Assembly: GCA_017480745.1 (NCBI GenBank)
Contig: JAFUSA010000030.1
Location: forward strand, 1 to 50,275
Length of the DNA: 50,275 nt
Reading direction: 5' to 3'
Origin: Alphaproteobacteria bacterium
Lineage (GTDB): Bacteria > Pseudomonadota > Alphaproteobacteria > RF32 > CAG-239
Positions 8,119 through 15,652 of this stretch are shown one piece after another (within the stretch, counting starts at the first letter, position 1; the number at the start of each line of letters is the position of its first letter). Made by a program: the position numbers and the translations under genes. Below the pieces are notes generated by a model. That model was given only the letters and a program-made list of their open reading frames with translations, did not search any database and had not been told where the DNA came from.

Positions 8119-8778
8119 ATGTATACGCTTGCTTTTGATACAACGGCAGAAAATTGCTCAGTGGCTTTATTAAATGAAACATACGTTGCGGCCAAATTTG
8201 TGCAAGAAATGGAATTTGGTCAGGCCGAAGTTTTGATCCCGCAAATTGAAAAAATGTTGCAACAAAAGGGATTGGAGTTTGCAAATATAAATCTTTTGGC
8301 TGTATGTATAGGTCCGGGGTCGTTTACTGGTGTGCGCTCCTCCATTGCTGCGGCAAGGGCTTTTGCACTGGCTAATCCGAACATGGCAATAACCGGTGTA
8401 TCGGCTTTTGAAGCATACGCGCATTCTTTGGATATGTCAGAGTTGAGCAGCTATAACGCGGTTATTATTGAAACAAAACGAGATGATTTTTATTTTCAGT
8501 TGTTTAATGGCAGGCTGGAAAAAATAACTGATGCCGGCGCTTGCACTTATGCACAGATTATGGAACAGCTGAAAGGAAAAAACGTGACCCTTATAGGCAA
8601 CGGAGTTGAGCGTTTTTTGGATAAGCCGAGCGGACTTATGTTGCACGCCATACGCATGGATAAAAATGTGCCGATAAGCGATTTAGCCGCTTGCGCCATT
8701 GCCAAATATCGGGCCGGAAAAATTAACTATCCTAAACCTTTATATTTAAGAGCGCCTGATGTTTGTGTAAAATCGTAA
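8119..8778 (+). CDS. tsaB: tRNA threonylcarbamoyladenosine biosynthesis protein TsaB
   Basis: TsaB is the partner of TsaD in forming t6A at position 37 of ANN-decoding tRNAs. The 219 residues match the family. Diagnostic motifs are LAFDTTAENCSVAL at the N-terminus and CIGPGSFTGVRSSIAAARAFA in the first third, part of the ASKHA fold. I chose the ATG at 8119 because the conserved beta-strand starts immediately there; the upstream in-frame ATG at 8089 would add a non-conserved extension. The next gene, ihfB, is 75 bp away and may be separately transcribed. Confidence 0.93.
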   Translation: MYTLAFDTTAENCSVALLNETYVAAKFVQEMEFGQAEVLIPQIEKMLQQKGLEFANINLLAVCIGPGSFTGVRSSIAAARAFALANPNMAITGVSAFEAYAHSLDMSELSSYNAVIIETKRDDFYFQLFNGRLEKITDAGACTYAQIMEQLKGKNVTLIGNGVERFLDKPSGLMLHAIRMDKNVPISDLAACAIAKYRAGKINYPKPLYLRAPDVCVKS

Positions 8779-8853
8779 AAATTATATGGATATATTGAGC
8801 ATAAGAGTGTATAAATACCTAAATTTAATGTTAATTTATTTTGTGAGGATAAA

Positions 8854-9138
8854 GTGACTAAATCTGAATTGATAGAAAAAATTGCCGAAAAAATGACCAA
8901 CTTGACTTTGAAAGATGTGGAAAAAATAGTGAATGTTTTTTTTGGCAGACTTACCGAAGCTTTGGCCGCCGGAGATAGAATAGAAATCCGCGGTTTCGGT
9001 GCATTTTCCGTTAGAAACAGAAAACCGCGTGAGGCAATTAACCCTAAAAATAAAACTAAAATTGAAGTGCCGAGCAGGAATACCGTGCATTTTAAAACCG
9101 GTAAAGAATTGTTTGCCCGCCTTAATGATAAGAATTAA
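8854..9138 (+). CDS. ihfB: Integration host factor beta subunit
   Basis: This 94-residue HU/IHF family DNA-bending protein begins MTKSELIEKIA and has the IEIRGFGAFSVRNRKPR segment and the PSRNTVHFKTGKEL C-terminus typical of IhfB. It would pair with IhfA (not in this window). The start codon is GTG at 8854, preceded by GAGGATAAA. The ihfB-lapA order with accD behind it is common in proteobacteria and supports IhfB over HU. Confidence 0.92.
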   Translation: MTKSELIEKIAEKMTNLTLKDVEKIVNVFFGRLTEALAAGDRIEIRGFGAFSVRNRKPREAINPKNKTKIEVPSRNTVHFKTGKELFARLNDKN

Positions 9139-9165
9139 TTGACACTGTCTTAAAAGGAGGAGTGT

Positions 9166-9579
9166 ATGAAGTTTATATATTATCTGATTGCTTTGCCGGT
9201 GTTGGCTGTTTTGGCTTGGGGAATTTATGTGGCTAAGCCGTTGGAAGACGGAATATCGTTTGCTCCTTATTTGGAAGATTGTGTTAATGCTAAGTTAGTA
9301 ATGGCTGTGTTGTTGCTGATAGGGTATACCTTAGGGCGTTTCAGCGCGTGGTTCTCTTATTCTCCGGTGCGAGGTGAGCTGCGTCGCCAGCGTAAGGCAA
9401 ACAGAACACTCAATCAGGAACAAATAAAGTTAAACAAAACGGTTGACGGCTTGAAGCAAGATATTGTCGGCTTGCAAGAAAAAGCCAAAAAAGATAAAGA
9501 AATTGAAGCGGCTAAAAAAGCCGAAAACAGCAAAGTAAGAGCTTTTTTCGGTAAATTTAAAAAGAAAAAGGCCGAATAG
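9166..9579 (+). CDS. LapA-domain (DUF1049) inner-membrane protein
   Basis: This 137-residue protein has two predicted membrane segments (about residues 3-22 and 43-62) followed by a basic coiled coil (residues about 72-137, rich in Lys, Glu and Gln) facing the cytoplasm. This matches the LapA/YciS layout, in which LapA works with LapB in controlling LPS synthesis through LpxC turnover. The gene sits 27 bp after ihfB with a strong AAGGAGG site and 15 bp before accD, so an ihfB-lapA-accD transcript is likely. The function is by family and context only. Confidence 0.75.
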   Translation: MKFIYYLIALPVLAVLAWGIYVAKPLEDGISFAPYLEDCVNAKLVMAVLLLIGYTLGRFSAWFSYSPVRGELRRQRKANRTLNQEQIKLNKTVDGLKQDIVGLQEKAKKDKEIEAAKKAENSKVRAFFGKFKKKKAE

Positions 9580-9594
9580 AAAGGGGAATATTTT

Positions 9595-10455
9595 ATGAAC
9601 TGGTTAACTGATATCGTTCGACCGAAAATCAAAAAGAATACGCCGAAAGAAATTGCTGATAATTTGTGGCAGAGATGTCCGGTGTGTAACCAGATGTTGT
9701 TTTCTAAGGAATTGAAAGAATCTCATTATGTTTGCACGGCTTGCGGGCACCACTTGCGCTTATATGTGGATAATCGTTTCAAATTGTTATTTGATAATGC
9801 TGAATATACATTGGTTGATTTGCCGCCGATTCAAGATGATCCGCTTAAATTTAAAGATATATTAAAATATAGCGACCGGTTAAAAGCCAACCGAAAGAAA
9901 ACCGGATTTAATGATGCAGTTCAGGTAGCACGCGGTAAAATTGGTGAAATAGACAGCGTTGTTGCGGCAATGGATTTTTCTTTTATGGGTGGTTCTATGG
10001 GGCTTGCAGTAGGAGAGGGAATTGTTACGGCCGCACATTTGGCTTTAACTTCTAAACAGCCATTGATAACCGTAACTGCGTCCGGTGGTGCACGCATGCA
10101 GGAAGGTATGCTCTCCCTGATGCAAATGGCGCGCACAACAGCGGCAGTGAATGAGCTGAAAGAAGCAGGTATACCGTTCGTTTCTATTTTAACAGATCCT
10201 ACAACCGGTGGTGTTTCTGCCTCATTTGCTATGTTGGGAGATGTTAATATTGCCGAAAAAGGGTGTTTAATCGGTTTTGCCGGTCCTCGTGTGATTGAGC
10301 AGACGATTCACGAAAAATTACCGGAAGGTTTTCAACGTGCAGAATATTTACTGGAACATGGTATGGTGGACATTGTGGTTGAACGCGATAAAATGAAGGA
10401 AGAATTGGTAAAAGTTCTTAAAGTTCTGACTGCGAATATTGTAGCAAAAAAATAA
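9595..10455 (+). CDS. accD: Acetyl-CoA carboxylase carboxyltransferase beta subunit
   Basis: AccD transfers the carboxyl group from biotin to acetyl-CoA to make malonyl-CoA, the first committed step of fatty-acid synthesis, in complex with AccA. The 286 residues fit. The N-terminal four-Cys zinc ribbon is visible (CPVCNQMLF ... CTACGHHLRL). The crotonase-fold segments SFMGGSMGLAVGEG, TVTASGGARMQEG and DPTTGGVSASFA follow, the latter two forming the oxyanion pocket. The start has GAAAGGGG upstream. A weak GCGCT hairpin follows before the pilin promoter at 10532. Confidence 0.96.
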   Translation: MNWLTDIVRPKIKKNTPKEIADNLWQRCPVCNQMLFSKELKESHYVCTACGHHLRLYVDNRFKLLFDNAEYTLVDLPPIQDDPLKFKDILKYSDRLKANRKKTGFNDAVQVARGKIGEIDSVVAAMDFSFMGGSMGLAVGEGIVTAAHLALTSKQPLITVTASGGARMQEGMLSLMQMARTTAAVNELKEAGIPFVSILTDPTTGGVSASFAMLGDVNIAEKGCLIGFAGPRVIEQTIHEKLPEGFQRAEYLLEHGMVDIVVERDKMKEELVKVLKVLTANIVAKK

Positions 10456-10531
10456 CGAAACAGTGTGTAAAATTAAGATGTCGGCGCTTTCTGATAGCGC
10501 TGATGGGTGTTTTATATTTTATAAAAAATAT

Positions 10532-10771
10532 TTGACTTTTAGATTTTTTGTGATAATATAAACACAAGATGAGGTAACTTGTCTGAGGTCCACAAGCCTC
10601 TTTCAAACTCGCTGTAAGAAGCGTTAAATTTCCGGCACTGGTCGGAAGGTTGCGGAATAATATGTATATGAATACGCAACACTGTTTGGTTTGAAATAGT
10701 TTGTGGCTTCCGACCGCCCTTATCGGGCGGTTGTTTTATGTAATAACAACAAAAATGAAAGGAAGTTTACT
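10532..10771 (+). promoter_or_regulatory. Class A promoter and structured pilin leader RNA (A3, reference copy)
   Basis: TTGACT (10532-10537), a 16-base spacer and TAATAT (10554-10559) form the promoter. Elements of the leader in order are: ACAAG/CTTGT hairpin; GAGG/CCTC hairpin; TTCCG (10630-10634), which can pair with CGGAA (10643-10647); and GGTCGGAAG (10640-10648), which can instead pair with CTTCCGACC (10707-10715). The second pairing encloses hairpins GTTGCG/CGCAAC (10649-10654, 10675-10680) and ACTGTTT/AAATAGT (10681-10687, 10694-10700). A terminator-like hairpin ACCGCCC/GGGCGGT (10713-10719, 10725-10731) with TTGTTTT after it shares bases 10713-10715 with the long-range helix. The alternatives are therefore partly exclusive, as in an attenuator. 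Confidence 0.78.
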
Positions 10772-11443
10772 ATGATAAACTTAGAGATAAAAAATCAAAA
10801 TGGACGCTCAATGATTGAGATGTTGGGCGTGCTTGCCATTATCGGCGTATTGTCTGTTGGCGGAATCGCTGGATATTCTAAGGCGATGATGAAGTATCGC
10901 ATCAACAAAACCATTGAACAAATCACTTTGATTGCCGGAAACGTGCGTGCCTTTTGGGGACCACAGAAGAATTATATCGGGGTGAAGTGTGAGAGTGTTA
11001 TTAATGGCACTTGCTCCGCCTCCGGTTGCTCTGGGCATTCCGGCGTTGATGCAAACGGAAGACCTACCTATGCGGCCAATGGCTGTCCGATAGTTAAAAA
11101 AGCCAAAATATTCCCTGATGAAATGATTACCGTAACTGATGGCAAGATTATGTCTATTACCAATCCTTTCGGTGGTGCGGTTTTGTTAAGTACAATAAGT
11201 AAAGCCAAAAGCGGTGATTATCAGGCGTTTGAAATAGATTATTACCAATTACCACAAGAAGCATGTATTGAGTTAGCAACTCATGATTGGAGCAATGCCG
11301 GAGCTTCTATAATCAATATCAATGTCTCCTATAGAAGCAAAACTCCTGTGGATTTAGAAATTGCCACGCAACATTGTAATGATAATGCTGAAATGTGGTT
11401 ATATTTTGATGTAGATGCCAACTCAGCTTATTGGACTGACTAA
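10772..11443 (+). CDS. Type IVb-like pilin, cassette A3
   Basis: This 223-residue prepilin starts at the ATG at 10772 behind AAAGGAAG; an upstream in-frame ATG at 10703 would lie inside the leader RNA. The uninterrupted leader peptide MINLEIKNQNG precedes RSMIEMLGVLAIIG. The long hydrophobic helix and YRINKTIEQITLIAGNVR follow. Between the helix and KKAKIFPDEM lies a Cys-rich loop with five Cys within about 40 residues (KCES, TCSASGCSG, NGCPI), shared in type with the B1 and B5 pilins. The C-terminal half has ITNPFGGAV, LPQEACIELATHDWS and a late Cys (TQHC). The protein would be held in the inner membrane, cleaved by a prepilin peptidase and polymerised. No assembly genes are in view. Confidence 0.87.
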   Translation: MINLEIKNQNGRSMIEMLGVLAIIGVLSVGGIAGYSKAMMKYRINKTIEQITLIAGNVRAFWGPQKNYIGVKCESVINGTCSASGCSGHSGVDANGRPTYAANGCPIVKKAKIFPDEMITVTDGKIMSITNPFGGAVLLSTISKAKSGDYQAFEIDYYQLPQEACIELATHDWSNAGASIININVSYRSKTPVDLEIATQHCNDNAEMWLYFDVDANSAYWTD

Positions 11444-11471
11444 TTAAGTGAATATTGGGAAATTAAATCCC

Positions 11472-11495
11472 GTCGGCGCCCTCACAAGCGCCGGC
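11472..11495. terminator. Hairpin between convergent pilin A3 and membrane protein gene
   Basis: GTCGGCGC and GCGCCGGC form an 8-bp GC-rich stem (one G-U) with an 8-base loop between two convergent genes. There is no good U tract, so it may be a weak or factor-aided terminator. Confidence 0.5.
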
Positions 11496-11519
11496 AGAAA
11501 TATAAAACGCATCTGATAT

Positions 11520-12221
11520 TTATGCTTCTTGGTTTTCTTTTAACACATTATCGATTCCGATATTCAGGGCAATCATAATTACCAAAGTCAATAAAATACT
11601 GATTCTTATCGGTGTGAATAATGTGAGTGATGAGATCACAACGTAGGCCAAGCTGTTAATCCGTAAAGTACGAGCAAAACCTATTTTGAACAACATTGCC
11701 ATTAGCCAGTGCATTACTATTGTGTATAACAAAATAGCACAAATTGAGAACACAAGCAATATACCGCAAGAAATGACAAAAATGTATCTTCCGGCGTTAG
11801 CGTTTAAAAATTGCAGGAAGTCATTTAATTTTTCTCTATCCAAAGTTCCGTCTCCCAATTCAGACAAACTACGGATCTCTGTTTTTAATTTTTGCACTCC
11901 GTAAATATATTTGCGGCTGACATATAAGCCTTGATTTTTCAGTGATGAGGCATCAAATTCATCAACACGGGTATCTAACACCACATCAAAAGCATCGGTT
12001 GCATTACCGTAAGAGCGTTTAATCACAGTGTCTTTCGGCTCAACAATTTCTCCGTTGGCAATGGTAATTGGCAAAAATGCTTCCATTTCTTTAGCTACAA
12101 CAGGGGAATACTGCACAATAGCATCAGACATGATCTGCGAAAAATATATTGAAGCGCAAATTACATAAACAAACACGGCTATTGCGCCGATAAATTTTTT
12201 ATTCAATAAAAAGTTTTTCAT
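11520..12221 (-). CDS. Inner-membrane protein, DUF1189-like topology
   Basis: This 233-residue protein starts at the ATG at 12221 behind GAAAGGATAATC; an ATG 39 bases further upstream lacks a binding site. It has one membrane segment near residues 10-30, a periplasmic domain of about 110 residues (VVAKEMEAFLPITIANGEI, VVLDTRVDEF, LYVSRKYIYGVQ), and three or four membrane segments in the C-terminal third. This layout resembles DUF1189-type proteins, whose function is unknown. It is the last gene of the pgm-cckA-hdaA transcript, 42 bp after hdaA. Confidence 0.7.
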   Translation of the reverse strand: MKNFLLNKKFIGAIAVFVYVICASIYFSQIMSDAIVQYSPVVAKEMEAFLPITIANGEIVEPKDTVIKRSYGNATDAFDVVLDTRVDEFDASSLKNQGLYVSRKYIYGVQKLKTEIRSLSELGDGTLDREKLNDFLQFLNANAGRYIFVISCGILLVFSICAILLYTIVMHWLMAMLFKIGFARTLRINSLAYVVISSLTLFTPIRISILLTLVIMIALNIGIDNVLKENQEA

Positions 12222-12263
12222 TTTGATTATCCTTTCAAGTTTTTTACCTATATAATACAAAAA

Positions 12264-13004
12264 TTACCATTCGTCAAATAAATCTGGTTCTTTATTCTTA
12301 TTATTTTTTAAATTTTCCATGGATTTTTTGACAACCTTGTAGTTTATGTTGCTTTTCCACGCCAAAGAAACTGCGTCAATTTCTTCAACCAACGACATAA
12401 TATATGCAAAAGAGCGTTCGGCATTATTGACTATATAATTCAAAATATCTTCACTGATGATAATTTGCCTGTCATTAAACAACTTTATTATTAGCATTTG
12501 CAACATAAAATCGTCAGGTTCATCAATTTTTACGCTCGGTAGCATATTCAAACGTGATTGCAAATCTTTTAATGCAAATTTCATTCGGCTTGGTGCGCTT
12601 TCGGCTGTCCATAGCATATAGCGGCCGCTGTTGTTATAAATATTAAACAGGTGAAACAGCGCTTCGTTATTGGCTTTCGGAGAAAGATTCTCAATTACAA
12701 TACACTGGTTTTCAGTGGCAATGGATGTAACATTACGCAAATTTATGCAATTTGCTTCTATGAGAGATATTTTGATAGGTTTTCCGATAGTTTGTTTTAT
12801 TTTTTCAACCCACAAATGTGCCAAATGCGATTTTCCGCAACCTTTCGAACCGTAAATTATTAACCCGGAACTTAGCCAATTTGGCCAACTATCAATCATT
12901 TTGAACGCATTTTCATTACATTGCGACACCATAAAATCTTCACGCCGCATATAATTTGCCACGTTAAATTCAAAAGGAATTTGACTGTTTTCAGTGTTTG
13001 TCAT
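12264..13004 (-). CDS. hdaA: DnaA-related replication regulator HdaA
   Basis: This 246-residue AAA+ protein is related to DnaA domain III but lacks the DnaA DNA-binding domain, matching Hda/HdaA. These proteins, with the DNA-bound sliding clamp, stimulate ATP hydrolysis by DnaA after initiation. The Walker A motif GSKGCGKSH is at residues 52-60. IVIENLSPKAN is the Walker B region, and PSRMKFALKDLQSRLNML contains the box VII-like arginine region. The N-terminus has QIPFEF, which fits a clamp-binding motif. The start overlaps the 3' end of cckA by 14 bases, implying translational coupling. Confidence 0.88.
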   Translation of the reverse strand: MTNTENSQIPFEFNVANYMRREDFMVSQCNENAFKMIDSWPNWLSSGLIIYGSKGCGKSHLAHLWVEKIKQTIGKPIKISLIEANCINLRNVTSIATENQCIVIENLSPKANNEALFHLFNIYNNSGRYMLWTAESAPSRMKFALKDLQSRLNMLPSVKIDEPDDFMLQMLIIKLFNDRQIIISEDILNYIVNNAERSFAYIMSLVEEIDAVSLAWKSNINYKVVKKSMENLKNNKNKEPDLFDEW

Positions 13005-15630
13005 TATTGGCCAAAACTTCCTTTACTTTGTTATGTAAATCAGCCAATCCGTATGGTTTGGCTATAAAATAAAAATCCTTAGAACCGGCTAATTCTTTAC
13101 GGGCAATTTCTTCGGAATATCCCGAAGCCAAAATTATGGCTGTATCAGGGCTTTTTTGGTGCACAATAGCGGCAAGCTCAGCTCCGTTCATTCCCGGCAT
13201 CATCATATCGGTAATTAACATATCAAAATGTTCTCCGCTTTCTATATGCTCCAAAGCATTTTCTGCCGAAACACACTCAACGACATCGTATCCCTTGCGT
13301 CTTAGACCTCGAGCCCCCACAGTGCGAACGGCATATTCATCTTCTACAAATAATATTTTAATTTCCCCCACATTGTCGGGTAAGTTGCGCTCACTATCAA
13401 ACTGTGAAATGTTCAAACCTAAAATGATTTTTTGTTCTTCCCCACTCAGTGGTATGGTTTGCAGAGCAGTTTTTCCGGATTTATCCAAAATAATATTTTC
13501 ATCTTGTTTTAGTTGTTTTTTTCTGGTTTCTTCCGAGTTATCAAACAGTGGCAAATAAATTTCAAAAGTTGTTCCAATACCTAATTCACTGTGAACTTTT
13601 ATAAAACCATCCATCTGGCGAACAATGCTGTATACCATAGCCAAACCCAATCCTGTGCCGGAGCCTACAACATTTTTCTTGGTGGAAAAGAACGGTTCGA
13701 ATATTCGCTCTATATTTTCTGGCGGAATACCACAACCAGTATCGCTTATGCTTATAACGGCAAAATCTCCCGGTTCAATGGTATCGGCTCCAAATTGATA
13801 TGGTATGCTCAGCCTTTCGGTACGATAAGACATCGTGAATGTTCCTGTGCCGTTCATGGCATCTTTGGCATTTATGGCCAAATTGAGTAAAACCTGTGAT
13901 AATTGCACCGTGTCAACACGAATATAGCTCAATTCGGAACCGTAATTTACCTGTAATTTGATTTTTTCTCCCAGCATACGGGCAATTAAATGTTCATTAT
14001 CGGTAAAGGCTTCGTTTACATCTATTAATTTCGGGTTGATAGGTTGCTTACGTGAGATGGTTAATAGCTGTCGAGCCACACCAACTGCACGGGTAACGTT
14101 GTTTTTTAATTGCACTAAATCCGAAAATGACGGATCACCTATTCCATGGCGGTGCAATAGTAAATCACAATAGCCTATTACCGCTGTCAGCAGATTATTA
14201 AAATCATGTGCAACCCCACCGGCTAACTGTCCGAATGCTTGCATTTTTTGTGCTTGTGCCACTTGCATTTCCAAACTATGGCGATTTGTTACGTCTGTCA
14301 AATAAATTATTATACCGGAAATCCCGTTGCCATAGGCGGTGTTATATAGTTTGAGCGGGTAAATGGCACCACTGATATTTTTTTCTGTTTCCGCAAATTT
14401 TATCACCGTTTCAAAATTAAAATTGCTTTGCTCTTCTGTTTGATATTTGATATATGCTTCTTTAAGCTTATCTTTTATTTCAGAAACAAAGAAATTATTG
14501 ATGTTTTGTCCTAAAATATCATCTCTTTTTTTCTCAAATATATTGGCAACGTAATTATTGATTTCTATGATACGTTGCTTTTTATCAGCAAAGATAATTC
14601 CTATCGGGGCAGTATCAAATAAGTTAGAAAAATAGTCGGTTAACTTGTTTACTTTTGCTTGTAATGTTTCGTTTGTCGGCAAGTTCCATATTACAACCCC
14701 GCGAGTTTTCAATTCATCGTTTTCGCGAATATTTTCTTGTCTGACAAGGGCACTCTGTGGACCATCGGCGGTTTTAAATATAATGTTATCGTTATATGTT
14801 CCTGTGTCGGAGTGCAACTGTTCCGGCTTATGCGCAATAAAATCATCAATATTGCGACCGATAGCATCGTTTTTATCCGTTTGTAGTTTTTCCGCAAGCA
14901 AATTATTTATGTATTCTATTTCCCCTTTGTTGTTACAAGTGTATAATCCGACAGGCAAATAATCCAAAAAATTATGCAATGAAGACATCTCATTTTTGAA
15001 AACATTATCCATATTTTTATAGGCAGTAATATTTTCAACTGTCCAAAATAGATATATTTCTTTGCGTACTTTTTGCAAAGAGTAACTATCTTCAAAAATA
15101 TCGGCTTTGTTCAGTGAAATTGGCCTTACACTCACTTTTAACCATTCCTCAGCCACAAAAACACTGTTTTGTTCGGGGTTTATGGAAAGTGTAACGGTGG
15201 TAGCTTGTAATTTATTAACCGCAGCGGATAGTTTTTGCAAATCCATTTTGTTATCAGGCGTATTGATAATATTTTTTTCCAAAAATTCCAAAACAGCTTC
15301 GCCCTTAAAATATTCGTTTGCTACTTTGTTGATTAAAATCGCTTCGCCTTTTGCATTGTCTACGCGATAATATTTGCTTTTATCGTTTAATATTTCACCG
15401 GCTAATGCACCGAACCCTATGGCGTTTTCACTTATTTTAAGAATGCGAATCGTTATCAGAATGCAAAAAATATTAAAAACAGCAGCCGAACATATTACAT
15501 AAAAAATGTATTGCGGATAAACAAATATGGCAAACAGGCTCAAAGACATAAACATAATCGCATAGGCCAGAAAAACCAAGTTCCTTTCCAACTGACGATC
15601 AGGACGACGTTTGTTTATATCTTTGAGCAT
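12991..15630 (-). CDS. cckA: Hybrid sensor histidine kinase CckA
   Basis: The order is: two N-terminal membrane segments (about residues 15-58), PAS-type domains (clear around 220-330 and 335-440), HisKA with phospho-acceptor His475 in GQLAGGVAHDFNNLL, HATPase_c with NAKDAM, DTGCGIPPENIERIFEPFFSTK and GTGLGLAMVY, and a C-terminal receiver with Asp808 in LITDMMMPGMNGAEL. This architecture and the HDFNNLLTAVIGYCDLLL motif are typical of alphaproteobacterial CckA, which works through ChpT to control CtrA. At 879 residues it is somewhat longer than many CckA proteins. It sits 22 bp after pgm and overlaps hdaA, coupling cell-cycle phosphorelay and replication control genes in one unit. Confidence 0.9.
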   Translation of the reverse strand: MLKDINKRRPDRQLERNLVFLAYAIMFMSLSLFAIFVYPQYIFYVICSAAVFNIFCILITIRILKISENAIGFGALAGEILNDKSKYYRVDNAKGEAILINKVANEYFKGEAVLEFLEKNIINTPDNKMDLQKLSAAVNKLQATTVTLSINPEQNSVFVAEEWLKVSVRPISLNKADIFEDSYSLQKVRKEIYLFWTVENITAYKNMDNVFKNEMSSLHNFLDYLPVGLYTCNNKGEIEYINNLLAEKLQTDKNDAIGRNIDDFIAHKPEQLHSDTGTYNDNIIFKTADGPQSALVRQENIRENDELKTRGVVIWNLPTNETLQAKVNKLTDYFSNLFDTAPIGIIFADKKQRIIEINNYVANIFEKKRDDILGQNINNFFVSEIKDKLKEAYIKYQTEEQSNFNFETVIKFAETEKNISGAIYPLKLYNTAYGNGISGIIIYLTDVTNRHSLEMQVAQAQKMQAFGQLAGGVAHDFNNLLTAVIGYCDLLLHRHGIGDPSFSDLVQLKNNVTRAVGVARQLLTISRKQPINPKLIDVNEAFTDNEHLIARMLGEKIKLQVNYGSELSYIRVDTVQLSQVLLNLAINAKDAMNGTGTFTMSYRTERLSIPYQFGADTIEPGDFAVISISDTGCGIPPENIERIFEPFFSTKKNVVGSGTGLGLAMVYSIVRQMDGFIKVHSELGIGTTFEIYLPLFDNSEETRKKQLKQDENIILDKSGKTALQTIPLSGEEQKIILGLNISQFDSERNLPDNVGEIKILFVEDEYAVRTVGARGLRRKGYDVVECVSAENALEHIESGEHFDMLITDMMMPGMNGAELAAIVHQKSPDTAIILASGYSEEIARKELAGSKDFYFIAKPYGLADLHNKVKEVLANNDKH

Positions 15631-15652
15631 TTTTCGGATAAATCCTTCAATA

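Noticed and set aside
10567..10580. Two-codon upstream ORF (ATG AGG TAA) in class A leaders
   Set aside because: It is present in A1, A2 and A3 but the ATG is changed in A4 (ATAAGG) and A5, so it is better explained as part of a conserved RNA element.
10532..10771. Leader as a known c-di-GMP (GEMM) riboswitch
   Set aside because: The location before pilin genes is suggestive, but I cannot find the conserved GEMM core sequences in any of the ten leaders.
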